Positions 35,758 through 47,882 of a stretch of 64,000 nt of DNA are shown here, in pieces (within the stretch, counting starts at the first letter, position 1; the number at the start of each line of letters is the position of its first letter). The notes under the pieces were generated by a model, which made no database searches, was not told the origin of the DNA, and saw only the letters and a program-made list of their open reading frames with translations. A program made the translations under genes and the position numbers. The stretch is taken from NCBI GenBank assembly GCA_025200525.1, contig JANUSC010000379.1:62001-126000 (forward strand). Direction: 5' to 3'. This DNA is from Camellia lanceoleosa. Taxonomy: Eukaryota; Streptophyta; Magnoliopsida; Ericales; Theaceae.

Positions 35758-37327
35758 CAATTATTTATCAAAGTGTTGATAAAAATGTGAACTTATATGT
35801 TTTGACATAAGAGGAATTCTAATTGTTCTTTGGAATAATGACTGAAATTGGTGTGGTGACCAATAACTCCATAATGAAATATTAAATGAGTTAAAATATT
35901 TTACGGGTGAGAGACCTCTGGTAATTGTCGACATAGTCACCAATGATAGATAAGACAAATAAGATGTAAATGTAATTATACAGTGATATTTATATTCCAT
36001 GTCGAGATTGGAATTAAGGGTTGTAGTAAACAAAAAGAAACAATGCGTAGCTAAAGAAATGTTATTTGACAAAGTGTTGTGGCCACAATCGATATTAGCC
36101 ATTTTTTCTTTGTACTGCAAAAGAAAGTTATGAAGTCTAATTGTATTTTAGAAAAATTGGTATTATGATTATATTCACAAAGCAATTTACATCTTGTTAT
36201 TTAGTTCAAGCACATCAATTAATGATATATTGTGATTTACCTCAGAATTGTGGAGTTGTATTAATATTTTTGTGTAATTATACATCAGCAAGAGAAATTA
36301 AGTTTCCTTAGAATGCTTAAAATGTGGGGGTGTTTGGATGATTTTATCAAAGTAACGGTTCCAATAATAGGTCCACAAAGAATCTCAATTCTTTCTATAG
36401 GACAAAGTTGGAGTAGAAACAAAAATGGTTTCATTAACTCCTAAGGAACAACTCTATATTTATTATTTAAATTTGAAAATGGGAGTGACATAGAATAATT
36501 GTAAGCCTCGATGTAATCAAAGACTTAATATCGTAGGACATTTGCTTTCAATTGTGAATATTGTCTAAGGATAATATAATGAATCTACTAACTACTCAAT
36601 GATATATACTTGAGAAGGTCAAACAAAAAATAGCGGGCGCTAAACAAAAAATTTGACCAGAGAGCAAATGAGGGAAAGTTCATCTAGGAGAATGTGATTA
36701 AAGCCTATTACATCAGAGCCATCATAATGGTAACCCTACTTAGATGACTGGAAATCCTAAGAACTAAATTCAAATGGACAACTAAGTTATGTGTGGCTCG
36801 CCAGAAATCACTAAAGGAATCTATCTCCTATCCATTCCTATGATAAGAGTGATATCTGCAACATGTGTTGTATGTAGGGGACTTAGGGTAAGTTATGCTT
36901 TTAATGATCACTTATACCTTGAAAACCCTAGAGGGGTATCTTTCAAGAGGAGTATTAAAGAAACTCGAAATAAGGATCACCTATATGAGTGTGAAGGAGT
37001 CGTTTCTATCAGAATTGATAAGGCTTAATTTTCTAAAGCACTCATGAAACACCAGGAGATGTCCAAGGCCAAAACGGGCACAATCGTGAGAACTAAGATG
37101 TGTCTAGAGATATTCTGTGTGAATTCTATTACCTTGGTTTACACAAACGGCTGAACAGTTTAAGGCATCACGTCCATTGATTAGTTAGTAAGTCCAATAT
37201 GTTTTCACTAGGGAAGGTTAAAAGCCAAAAGCTACCTATCCCAATGTAGAGTATTTCCTTAATGTACTCTCTCTTTGTTTGTATGTTGTTGCATGTCCTT
37301 TCTGTAAATTTCATTTATGTAGGGGAT
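35758..37327 (+). mobile_element. 3' interior of the outer LTR element
   Basis: AT-rich, with many stops in all frames. The last bases before the right LTR (GTAGGGGAT) look like its polypurine tract. No integrase, reverse transcriptase or RNase H motif was recognised, so the element appears non-coding or too decayed to read. Confidence 0.5.
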
Positions 37328-37826
37328 TGTTAGAAAATTTGAATTAAAATTTACTCCAATGGTTGTGTCTCTTGAGTCAGAAAGGTGTGTCTTTTTAAAG
37401 CGTCACAACCTTTCTAAAGAGTCATATAAAAGTTTATTTATTCCATCTCCCTCACTTCATTTTGAATAGAATTTGACCATGTTTTCTTCCTACTTTGAGT
37501 TTATTCTTCATATTTCTGAGTTTGATTTTTCAATAAAGAGAGTGGATGCATAGCGAAATTCGCTAGGCTTGCAATAGTAGTGCAAGACATTGATCATTGT
37601 ATCCTAAGAGATAGACGTCCATTGAATCCTAAGCACCGGTAGAAGGACGAATCTGTCTTAAAGAAAGAGTGTCACACACTCGATTCGATCAGATTTTATC
37701 TATTTATATATTGTAAATTTTGTTACATTATTATGTCAATTTATTTCAATTTCAATTTTATCCAAAAATTATTTACATATTTTTAAATTATATTTTTTTA
37801 TATAATTTGATACTATTTTTTCAACA

Positions 37827-38079
37827 ATTTCTCATGCATAATATCATCCATTTTTTTATCAGACAAATATCACATGCTTGCCGTCCAAGCCTGACCAACT
37901 TTTTCAAAAAAGCTTCACATGCTTGACAACAAATTTTCAATGAAAAGATTTCACAATCTTTAGCCTATCTTTGATAACATTATTGTCTGCCACCTAAAGC
38001 AATAAAAAAATATATCTTTCTTCATAGTTGCCAAGTGCCATGTACGTAATAAATTCAGCCTCATGGGCCTCCAAACTCT
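37827..38079. other. Intergenic sequence
   Basis: AT-rich flank of the outer LTR element up to the next MITE. No feature recognised. Confidence 0.5.
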
Positions 38080-38433
38080 GAATTTGGATCCTCTCCTTGA
38101 GCTCGGTGCTTGAGCTCGGTCCTGAAACCTTTGGGTTGAGATTTTTAATTATTTTAATATTTACTCAGTATAACATATCTGTAAAAAATCAAGTTGATCG
38201 GATATCAGAAAGTATGTGTTCAGAAAATTGGGACTACAAACTATTTTTTAATAAACAGTTTTTCGAACACATACTTTCTGATATCCGATCAACTTGATTT
38301 TTTACAGGTATGTTATACTGAGTAAATATTAAAATATGAACGGTTCAGATTATCAAAATCTGGCCTCAAAGTAGACCCGAAAGCCTTCAAGGACCGAGTT
38401 CAAGCACCAAACTCAAGGAGAGGATCCAAATTC
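38080..38433. mobile_element. Mutator-like foldback MITE with a long hairpin
   Basis: Inverted ends GAATTTGGATCCTCTCCTTG are almost identical on both sides. The perfect 9-bp duplication CCAAACTCT flanks it (38071-38079 and 38434-38442). The arms pair over most of the 354 bp, including TCAAGTTGATCGGATATC against GATATCCGATCAACTTGA. The size and structure could produce a small-RNA precursor if transcribed. Confidence 0.9.
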
Positions 38434-39855
38434 CCAAACTCTTCCTACTCTTACAAAATCCGTCGCTTTCGGTTTTTAAACAAACCACCATCTTTTCAAT
38501 TTATTAAACCAAGAAAATATTGCGCATGCTTAAAAAGGCAAAAAAACAAATTAGGCCAAGTTTGAGAAGACTAAATAAGTGTATTTTTTGTCTTTTTAAA
38601 TTAAAAAATTGAGATTGAAAATATGGATGTTTGGGTTAACTTTTTGACTTTTTATAAAAAAATGTATAATAAAAAATTGTGAAAATTGGTTTTTAGAGAA
38701 AAATTTAAATTGAGAGTTGTGCAGCCGTAATTATTGACTTTTGATGAATAGTGTTAATTTTTTAATTTTTTGAGTAACTTTTTGACTTTTTGAATTATTT
38801 GGGAGTACCCAAATTTGACCTTAATATCATATGCCAATCCATCTGTTGGCCTTATAGCCACAAAATTTCAGATTCATTTCATCAAAATAGACATTTAAAA
38901 AGTTAATAATCAAAATGAATTTGAATCAAAAATTTTAATAACACGTTTTGTCGAGAAAAATATTGTCAAATCATAAATTATTAATTTCTTTAAGATAAAA
39001 ATCCTAACACTCAATATAATAAAATATTTTATATGCTATGTGACAGTTATTATAATATTTTATGTTTAATTTTAAAAATAAATTAATAAAAATTTAAAAT
39101 ATAAAGGGCCAAGTAAAAAAAAAAATATATATTTAAAAGTCAAAATAGATTAATAATCAAACATAAATGGATGAAGTGTAACTCTTAAAAGAAACAAAAG
39201 ATAAGTGTCACCAATGACCAATCAATTAAACTAGAAACTAACTTGGCAAAGTTTTGCTGCAATCATCTCTTAGACTCGTTATATATAAAATTTCAATCTA
39301 ATAATTTTATTAAAAAAAATATTTAAATTCACAATATTAATAATTTCTTTATTTGATGGATTATTTATATGGAGACCTTTTAAGCTATTGAAAAATATCA
39401 TTTTAACTCCCTAAATTATGAAAACGTACAAATGATCTCCCTAAACTATTGAGAAGTATTACTTTACCCACTAAATTATAAGAGTGTATAATTTGACCTC
39501 CTAAACTATTAGTATATTTCATTTTGACCATTTCCGTTAGGAGATTCAATTTGTATATATATATATATTTTATAGTTTAGGGAATTCATTTCTATACTTC
39601 TATAGTTTAAGTAGTTAAAAAATGACACTTCTTATTAGTTTAGGAAGTTTTTGTATGACTAACCTTATTTAATTAATTTTGCAATGAAATTCTTTTTTTA
39701 ATCAATTGGTGGGAGAATAATTACAAATACATAGAAACATTATACTTAATTGACCAAAACTTAAGTCACCAAGTCCAACTCCCACAACAACCGATAGCCC
39801 AAACTATATACAACTCTCATTATAGAAGATGAATAAATACCATAAAAAAATATTA
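38434..39855. other. AT-rich intergenic sequence
   Basis: Contains a stretch (39,235-39,370) resembling the joined flanks of the palindromic MULE. It also has a repeat-like block (39,359-39,665) with recurring CTAAACTATT words. No coding sequence. Confidence 0.45.
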
Positions 39856-40737
39856 GGGATATGTTTGGTGGAGATTTTAAAAATCAATTTCATCCCTTAG
39901 TTTGAGTGGTGTTTGGTTAGAGTTTTTAAAAAATGATTATACACACTTTTGAAAACATGTCTATCCGGTTATCCTCTCGGACATTCCTCGGACGTTCGGT
40001 TGGTTGATCGGAACAGTTTTTTTTTTTTTGGCAATTGGCACCTGCTATTTTTTTTATATTTTAAATAAAAAATATTTTCAGAATTTTTTTAAATTTTTTA
40101 TAAATTTTGAATAGAATTTTGGGTTGTGTGTCTGGTTACGAGTTGTAAGTTTTTTAATCAAATAACTTTTTTAATTTAAAAAACTCAAAACTCCCTCCAA
40201 AACTCAAAATTCTTTTCAAAATTCATAACCAAACTAATTTTCTCTTTTCAAATCATAATTTCAAAAGGGAATGGCTTCTCTCCAATCCGTGATCGGATTA
40301 GAGGGTACTGTTGGGCCAGTGGAGGCCCACCATGGGTTCCGTTTTGATAATCCAAACTGTTTAATGTGTAGAACTTGCCGAGTACTATATGCCTATAAAA
40401 AATCAAGTTGATCGGTTATCGATAGCTATGTGATCAAATCAGATTTTGTAAGCCATTTATTTTTCACCGTCCATTTTTTTAATACAAAACTAATTGATCA
40501 CATAACTATCGATATCCGATCAACGTAAATTGTTATAGGCAAATAGTACTCGACTAGTTCTACACATTAAACGGTTCAGATTATTGAAACGGGACCTGCG
40601 ATAGGCCCCCACGGGCCCAACAATATCCTACAATCAGTGATTTGACTGAAGGGAAGCCATTCCCATTCCAAAACTCACAAACTCAAAATACAATTCTATT
40701 TGTAAATTATAATTCTAAAATTCTACCAAACACTACC
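39856..40737. mobile_element. PIF-like MITE, family A, split by a nested element
   Basis: Ends GGGATATGTTTGGTGGAG and, reversed, GGTAGTGTTTGGTAGAA match the MITE at 9513-9982, as do the inner words GATCGGAACAG and TCAAATCATAATTTCAAAA. Flanking TTA and TAA fit the PIF target preference. A second element (40267-40664) is inserted near its right end. Confidence 0.7.
40267..40664. mobile_element. Mutator-like foldback MITE nested in the family A MITE
   Basis: Inverted ends are GGGAATGGCTTCTCTCCA and GGGAATGGCTTCCCTTCA. Flanks ATTTCAAAA and ATTCCAAAA (40665-40673) are a 9-bp duplication with one mismatch. The inner AAAAATCAAGTTGATCGG word is shared with the element at 38080-38433, so the two are related. 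Confidence 0.85.
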
Positions 40738-41192
40738 TAAATTTTTCTCCATAAGAGTTAAATCTATAATCTGTTAATATTATAAAAGTTTTTTCTATAA
40801 TCATGACTTATTATATATATAATTTTAATAATATTACAAATTCAGACTTAACAACTCGAAATTACCTAAAATTATTATTTAGCAGTTCAGATTTATTCTA
40901 CACATAAATCCCATATTACACAAATTCAATTTCAATCACACATCAATATTCTAGATATATTGGGGGACTGTAAGTCCGAGTTACTAGACTTATCCATATA
41001 TTTTTTTCTCAATATAATTATTTTATAAAAAAAATATTAAAAACTCACAATATTATGTGTTTTTCATTCACTTTTAATCTCACAATAACCAATCAACCTA
41101 CCTCGGATTCAAATTTAAGACTTTGGGTGACCGGGAAATTACAAATAAATCAATTGAGATTTATTTAAAATATGAATTATTTCTTCTACAAT

Positions 41193-41787
41193 TAGGGTCA
41201 GCTAGTTCATGAACAAGCTCGAGCTCGAGCTTTCAGTAGAGCTGCTCAAACTCTCGGTTCGTTAATTTGTTTTTCCGTTCGAGCTTGAGCTCGAGCTCGT
41301 TAAATTTTTAATAAACAAGCCCAAACAGTCTAAAGCTCGGCTCGTTAGCTGACTCGTTTAATATTTATTATTTATATATTAAATAGTATAAAATTATGTA
41401 TAAAAAAATAAGAGAAATATGCTATTTATATATTTAAAAAATATAAATGTAAATAATACTTAACTATAGATAGTATATTTATATAATAATGGTAGTAGAT
41501 ATTATTATTTTAATAAAATATGGACTTTTTTTTAGTATGTTTATATATATTGTATATATAATTGTATAATCAAAGTTTTAATTGTAACTTTAGTCTCACA
41601 TACAAGTATGAATTTATAAATTTTTTGGCTCGTTAAGGTTCGTGAACAGGCTCGAGCTCGAGTCGAGCATAAGTCAACTTGGCTCGAGCTCGGTTCGTTA
41701 AATTTTTATTCAGAGCTCGAGCTCGTTAAAATCTTAATAAACAAGCCCAAACACACTAAAGCTCGGCTCGGCTCGTTTGCAACCCTA
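41193..41787. mobile_element. hAT-like element rich in GAGCTCGAGC words
   Basis: Ends TAGGGTCAGCTAG and, reversed, TAGGGTTGCAAACG are flanked by TCTACAAT and TCTATAGT, an 8-bp duplication with two mismatches. Both sides contain GCTCGAGCTCG and TAATAAACAAGCCCAAAC in direct order. No transposase. This repeat style is common in plant intergenic DNA. Confidence 0.65.
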
Positions 41788-43129
41788 TCTATAGTTAGAA
41801 AAATTATAAGTATTTCTTTGTTGATTTTTTTTTATTTAACAAAATAAATAAATAAAATTTCTAATTATTTTCTTATACAATAAAAAAATTACTTGAATTA
41901 TTAATTACAATAAATTTATGATATTATTAAAAATTATTATTTGACTTAATAATTTATTAAAAAATTCAAAAATTCAAAAAACCATACAAAAAAATAAAAA
42001 ATTAAATTAAATATTTTCTTTTCTCTTTATTTTTTGCATATCTTTTCGTAAAAAACTAAAAAATTATCCTAAACATATTAATTTTTTTACCTTATATTAC
42101 TAAAAAGTTATTAAAATAATATGTTCCTACAGGAGACCTGAGTTAGATAAATTTATAATTTTACCCTTAAAAATATAACACATAACACTTATATATATAT
42201 ATATATATATTTTATTAAAAAAATGTTAAGAATTGTAACTAATTAAATTAAATTTAGATAACATCATAAATTTAACATTCAAATTAAATCAATTAAAATT
42301 ACAAGAATTAAAATGTGAGAACTACCGTCACAATTTATTAAAAAAATAAGTCTCTCTTCTCTAGCCACTTCTATTTTGGGTGGAGATGGATTTGATTTGT
42401 GTAGTTTCGTGGGTTGATGGCGGAGAGGTAAAGTGGGATGGTGATGCGAGAGAGATGGAGTGGGGGTGAGTTTGTGGTAGTGGTAGGGTGGTGGTGATGG
42501 AAGATGTGGGGGTGGAAGGTCATGGTTGTGATATGTGGGTTGGAATTAGTGGTTGTGATAGTGGGCACCAAGTATTTGATAAAAGTCCTGGCCGGACAAA
42601 AAGTAGTTTGTGCGACGTCATGTGGTGTGGCTCCCAAGCTGCAACAGTAACTGTGGTCCATGGCATGTTAGTAACTGGGAATTCAATAGAAATTCAGGGC
42701 AATTATTTTACTTCTTTTTTCTCTCTTTTTGATTTTTTTTTTCTCATCAGCCTGATTCTTTTCCATGATAGATAGGCCAAGTAGAAATCTAATTAGAAAT
42801 GCAATAATAGGTTGCCAGCCACATCATTAATAAGGCTGGGGCTTCTATTTTTCCATCATCTCTTTTTTCTTTTTCTTTATTATTATTATTATTATTATTT
42901 TTCTCTTTGGATTTTTAATAGTTAGTTTTTTGTAATACAATATATATATAGGAACCCTATGGTGCAGACCCTCCATAATTATCATAACTTTATTACATAA
43001 TTTCATAAGATCAATCACAAAATACATAATCTTACCACAAATTGAAGTAATAAAATGTCCAATATTTTGTGGTTCATATAAAAAACGTTTGTGGCTTGGT
43101 TATGATATTTTTGTCATGTCAATTTGTGG
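41788..43129. other. AT-rich sequence with an isolated less AT-rich block
   Basis: 42,360-42,680 is richer in G and C than its surroundings and open on both strands, for example a minus-strand frame from 42,661. I recognise no protein, and low-complexity GTGGTGG/GATGG tracts dominate. It may be another captured or inserted fragment. Confidence 0.35.
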
Positions 43130-43632
43130 TGAGATTGCGCATTTTATGGTTGATGTTACAAAATTTATGATAAAATTACATCAATTTATGATAGGATACA
43201 TATGGAGGGATGTGTACCATAGGATTTCTCTTTGTATATTGATATTCACTTTATGGTAGTCCCAGACTATTTGGTATTTAAATTGGTGATGTCTTTTTTA
43301 TAACTTGTTATTTATTTTTTATTTTTTTCAAATTTTACTCATTGATCATTGAGTTCAAGGTTGGTTAGGAAAATTTATAAGGAGTTATAAGTCTTATTTT
43401 TTATTTTTTTATTTTTTTTTTCCAGTCTTAAGTAAATATATTACATATTGTAACAAGTATAATTTTCTCTTGGTTGGTCTGGTGAATATTATAGTTCTTT
43501 TACTTCTTGTTTACAGGTTTTGTGACACAAAAAACTAAGATGCTCACTTCCAGTGGTATTGTGGCTTGCATTGGACAAGTAGGTTGGGTAGATGGGTCTG
43601 TTTTCCTGTGTGTTTTTGGAGTATTAAAGACA
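43130..43632. repeat. Duplicated block, copy a (partner 47,400-47,882)
   Basis: The blocks share long near-identical stretches, including CACTTCCAGTGGTATTGTGG and GGACAAGTAGGTTGGGTAG. Both keep a short open frame starting after TTTACAG that reads GFVTQ, then KMLTSSGIVACIGQVGWVDG and SVFLCVFGVL. I do not recognise the peptide. Confidence 0.8.
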
Positions 43633-43859
43633 GATTAGAGATGGGGGAGAGGATATGGCAGGGAATGAAGTATGGGCAAAATTGATATTAATAAAAATTA
43701 ATGGCTTACCTAAACATTTTCTGTTAGTTGGCTTGATGGTTGACTGACGGGGGAAAAAATTGTATATAATAGTAGAATTAGTTGAATTTTTAATTGAAGT
43801 AAATTTTTGATATCATTAAAATTATTAATTAATTTAATAATTTATTAATAAAAATATTC

Positions 43860-44678
43860 ATTTGTTACAAAATTAAAAGCTTCAAGAGGCGAGAACCATA
43901 TAAAACAATTCGTAATTTACACTAAATTTTTGAAAGAAGAAAAAAATATATTGAATGGTAATTTCCTCGTCAGATCATCTTGTTTCGGTGGGTAGCAATG
44001 AGACAAATTCACAATAATTAGTTGCAACTGGCAGAGTTTTGTATTATTGTAGGTAGTGTTTGGTTTCTTCTTTGCTAATTGCAAAGATGGCCCCTCCTTT
44101 CAAAAATACTTTTAACTTTTAAGTTCGCACCACAATTAATTAAATTAGGAATGCTTGGTTAATGATTTATAGTTGTGTTTGATTATCACTCGTCGTGGTT
44201 GTTTTTATTTATAAATTTAGTTATATATCACCATAATTTTTATATAGAGTTTAATTTTAAAATAATGTTATAATGAAAAAAATTGTGTTGATATAACACT
44301 TTGTTTTGTTTGTATATCACTACTACTATATAATTTTTCTTTTTGTACAGCGCTACTACTTGTTCTATAATATGAAAAAAAGTATCCATATAATACAATT
44401 TGTTTTTTTGTTTTTGTTTTTGTTTTTGCTTTTGCTTTTGCTTTTGCTTTGTATATATTCTATTATTGTTTGAGAAATTTATTTACAAATTTAATGATGT
44501 TTTTTAGAAAATTTATAATTATAATAATGTATCTTTTATTATAATTAGCATACAATATTTTTGCTATGAATAAAATAATTTTAATTTAGTGGTCAATTAT
44601 ATATATAAATTTAATTGGCATCCCCTCCCCCTCCCCCTCCATTTCAAAGAAAAAGAAAGGTTGCAACTTGCAAGCAAA
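43860..44678 (+). repeat. Resistance-gene leader repeat, copy 1 (left part)
   Basis: Carries the signature series TTTCGGTGGG.., GGTAGTGTTTGGTTTCTTCT, TGCAAAGATGGCCCCTCC, ATGTATCTTTTATTATAA and AAAGGTTGCAACTTGCAAG. This is also found directly upstream of the NLR gene (53,220-53,930). The copy is interrupted at 44679 by a TIR element and resumes at 46065. Confidence 0.85.
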
Positions 44679-46064
44679 GGTCCCGTTTAGTAGAACTGTG
44701 AGAAAGAGATTATAGATTATAACTTATAACTATGAACATAAGCTGTTAACCTATTTGGTGCACCTGTGGGATTATGGATTTAAGCAGCAAAGTAGTATTT
44801 GGTTAATAAGCTGTAAAATAACTTTTTACTATGTAATTGTCCTTTTTGCCCTTATATGATATAAAAATGATAATTTTGTCATTTTTTTTTCAGTTTTAAT
44901 TTTAAAAAATTATTTCATTAATAAAAGTTAATATAATTAGTATTAATTAGTATCAACTAATATAAAAATTGATACATTTGACAAAAATGTAATGGAAGTA
45001 TTATTGTAACAATTTTTTTCCATTATAAAATTAATTTTGTATCAATTAATTGCTTAATTTGTATCAATTAATACTAAAATTATTAAATAGTATCAATTTC
45101 TTAATTAGTCTCAATTAATACTAAAATTATTAATTTGTATCAATTAATATTAATAATCAACAATTGTTATCAATTAGTATCAATTAATAATTAATTCATA
45201 ACAAAAATATATAATATTAATTTATTAATAATTAATACCAATTAATATTGATTTTTAATTAATATTGATTTTTTTTCTTTTTCTTCAGAAATATACAATT
45301 TTTTTAATTAATATTAATATTGATTTTTTTATTTTTCTTCAATTTTTTTTAGGGCTTCAACGCCGCCGGCGAACAACCGCCGGTGGCTAGGGTTTCAACG
45401 CAAATCGTGATCTCGACGGCGACGGCTTCCGTTCTTTTCCTCCTCCTTCTCCTCTGTTTCAGACCAACGACAAATTGGTTCTGCAAAACCCAAGCTGTCG
45501 GTCTGCAAACCGACGACTAGCCGTCGACATAGGTATAAGAGGCAGCAGAGAGAGAATGAACGCCGGAGATGATTTCCAGTTTTCAGATCGCGATGGAAAG
45601 AGAGAGGAAGAGGGAAAGAGAGAAACCCTAGCCGTCTGTCTAAAATGGCATTGATGCACGATGGAGAGAGAGAGGGAGGGAGAGCTCTGGTTCGTGTATG
45701 TGTGTGAGAGAAAGAGAAAGAGTGTGTCGAGAACAATGTTGAGAGCTAGAAATCGCCATCGCCGGAAATCGCCTCTGTTTCTCTCTCTCGAGTGAACAAT
45801 GCTTGAGAACAAAGCTTATATAAGTGGGTTTTTGGTAATGGTTGAAATATCTGAGGGGCATTTAAGTAATTACAAATGGGGCCAAACAGCTTTGCGCATA
45901 ATCCATTTTGAAAAGCACCTAGGAACCAACTTAAGAGATTATTGCTGAAATAGTTTAAGTTAAGCTATAATCCATCCCTCATAATTTTTACCAAACACTC
46001 TAATATGACTTATTTTAAGCTATAGGTGGCTTTAAGCTGCAAATAAGTTTTATCAAACAGGGCC
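44679..46064. mobile_element. TIR transposon inserted in leader repeat copy 1
   Basis: Ends GGTCCCGTTTAGTAGAAC and, reversed, GGCCCTGTTTGATAAAAC are flanked by AAA on both sides. Sibling repeats read GCAGGCAAAGTCTTGG without interruption, so the insertion point is certain to within a few bases. The short duplication and GGCCCTGTTTG end suggest a PIF/Harbinger-like element. Its right third (45,350-45,830) is GA/CT-rich with overlapping minus-strand open frames that look like low complexity. No transposase. Confidence 0.75.
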
Positions 46065-46190
46065 AAAGTCTCGATGAAACTGGTGATGTGATCCTATCAA
46101 ATAATTTTCATTCCAAATCAATCTTGGTTTCTCTTCTTTCACTCTAAGATTTAAACATAATCGAAAATACTAATCTTATTTTAAATTTTA
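46065..46190 (+). repeat. Resistance-gene leader repeat, copy 1 (right part)
   Basis: Reads AACTGGTGATGTGATCC, then TCAATCTTGGTTTCTCTTC and TTTCACTCTA, matching 53,922-53,999 upstream of the NLR gene. After CACTCTA it switches to AGATTTAAACAT, whereas the gene continues CAAGACTACAATC. Confidence 0.85.
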
Positions 46191-46540
46191 GGGTAAATTA
46201 TAAATAAACTTCATGAAATTTGTTTAAAATAAGAAGTGCTTGTATAGTTTGGAGAATTATAAGCACCTCATTGTCGGAATTTTTTATTTAACAAAATAAA
46301 AAATCTAATTGTTTCTTTATACAATAATAAAATTACTTAAATTTTTAATTGAAGCAAATTTTTGACATCATTAAAACTATTAATTGGCTTGATGATTTAT
46401 TAATAAAAAGGGTCATTTGTTACGAAATTACAAGTTTTAAGGGTGAAATATAATTTTCAGAACCATATAAAACAATTTGTATCTTATGTAAATCTCAAAA
46501 ATGTATTCATAATTTATCTTAAATTTAAAATATATATATA
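46191..46540. mobile_element. MITE of the GGGTAAATTATAAATA family
   Basis: Starts GGGTAAATTATAAATAAAC and ends, reversed, with a related TAAATTATGAATACAT. The same unit, at the same place relative to the leader repeat, is found at 49,358 and 52,845. It was therefore amplified together with the leader. Confidence 0.6.
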
Positions 46541-47400
46541 TATATATATATTGAAGGGTGGTTTCCTTGTTAGATCATCTCGACAGCTTTATTTCGGTGG
46601 GGGAGAAATAGGACAAATTCACAACTATTTGCAACGGTGGACCAAGGGGGACTAGAGCCGGCTGCAATTTGTATTATTATAGGTAGTATTAGGTTTCTTA
46701 TTTGCTAATTGCAAAGATGGCCCTTCCTTTCAAAAATACCTTCAGTTGTCACCACAATTAATTAAATTAGGAATGTTTGGTTAATGATTTATAATTGTGT
46801 TTTTTTATCACTTGTAGTGGTTGTTTTTATTTATAAATTTTGTTATATATCACCACAATTTTTTTATAGAGTTTAATTTCAAAATAATGTGACAATGACA
46901 AAAATCATATTCATAAAACACTATTTGTTCTGTTTGTATGACACTATTACTATATAATTTTTCTATTTGTATAATACTACTACTTGTTCTATAATATGAA
47001 ATAAAATATTCATATAATACTATTTGCTTTTTTGTTTTGTACATATTCTAATATTGACTGAGAAATTTATTTGCAAATTTAATAATATTAATTAAAAAAT
47101 TTATAATTATAATAATGTATCTTTTATTATAATTTACATACAATATTTTTGATATGAATAAAATAATTTTAATTTAGCAATCAATTTTAAATATAAAATT
47201 TAATTGCCACCTCCCTCCCCCTTATTCTAATTCCTGTGTCTGCCACTGACTACTTGTGACATTTCAAAGAAAAGGAAAGGTTGCAACTTGCAGGCAAAGT
47301 CTTGGACCACTTGTGACATTTCAAAGAACAGGAAAGGTTGCAACTTGCAGGCAAAGTTTTGGTCCAACTGGTGATGTGATCTCCTCAAATAATTTTTTGT
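46541..47400 (+). repeat. Resistance-gene leader repeat, copy 2
   Basis: Contains GCTTTATTTCGGTGGG, AAAGATGGCCCTTCC, GGTTGCAACTTGCAGGC (twice, 47,279 and 47,335) and CCAACTGGTGATGTGATC. It breaks off soon after TCAAATAATTTTTTG, joining the duplicated block b. No NLR coding sequence follows. Confidence 0.85.
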
Positions 47401-47882
47401 GGTTAATGTTACGAAATTTGTGATAAAATTACGTCAATTTATGACAGGATGCATATGGAGGGATGTGTACCATAAGATTTCCCTTTGTATATTGATATTC
47501 ACTTTATGGTAGTCCCAAACTTTTTGGTATTTAAATTGGTGATGTCTTTTTCATAACTTGTTATTTATTTTTTATTTTTTTCAAATTTTACCCATTGATC
47601 ATTGAGTTCAAGGTTGGTTAGGAAAATTTATAAGAAGTTATATGTCTTCTTCTTTTTTTTTTTCTTTTTTTTTTTTTTTCAGTCTTAAGTTAATATATTA
47701 CATATTGTAACAAGTATAATTTTCTCTTGGTTGGTCTGGTGAAATATTCTTCTACTTCTTGTTTACAGGTTTTGTGACACAAAATCCTAAGATGCTCACT
47801 TCCAGTGGTATTGTGGCTTGCATTGGACAAGTAGGTTGGGTAGATGGGTCTGTTTTCCTGTGTGTTTTTGGAGTATTGATTT
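47400..47882. repeat. Duplicated block, copy b (partner 43,130-43,632)
   Basis: Near-identical to copy a, including the short open frame after TTTACAG. Its sequence diverges from copy a after TTTTTGGAGTATT. Confidence 0.8.

Larger units (their letters stand above)
23733..37826 (+). mobile_element. Non-autonomous LTR retrotransposon (outer element of the nest)
   Basis: Two directly repeated LTRs bound it. The left LTR (23733-26905, about 506 bp once the inserted solo LTR and its duplicated site are removed) runs from TGTTGGAAAATTTG to TTTCTAACA. The right LTR (37328-37826, 499 bp) runs from TGTTAGAAAATTTG to TTTTCAACA. A purine tract GTAGGGGAT precedes the right LTR. The native interior is 26,906-28,401 plus about 35,758-37,327. 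It has no gag or pol that I can read and includes a PPR gene fragment. The LTRs differ at many sites, so the insertion is old. The outer 5-bp flanks (GTTTT and ATTTC) do not match. Pairing of these LTRs is therefore inferred from orientation and the purine tract. Confidence 0.65.

Noticed and set aside
35427..35810. Open frame of 127 codons matching one at 28,820-29,152
   Set aside because: Both are the same non-coding stretch of a Gypsy LTR, present twice because it is an LTR repeat.
45395..45861. Possible small genes on the minus strand (73-117 codons)
   Set aside because: They lie inside a TIR transposon, are Ser/Leu/Arg-rich low complexity and share no motif with a known family.
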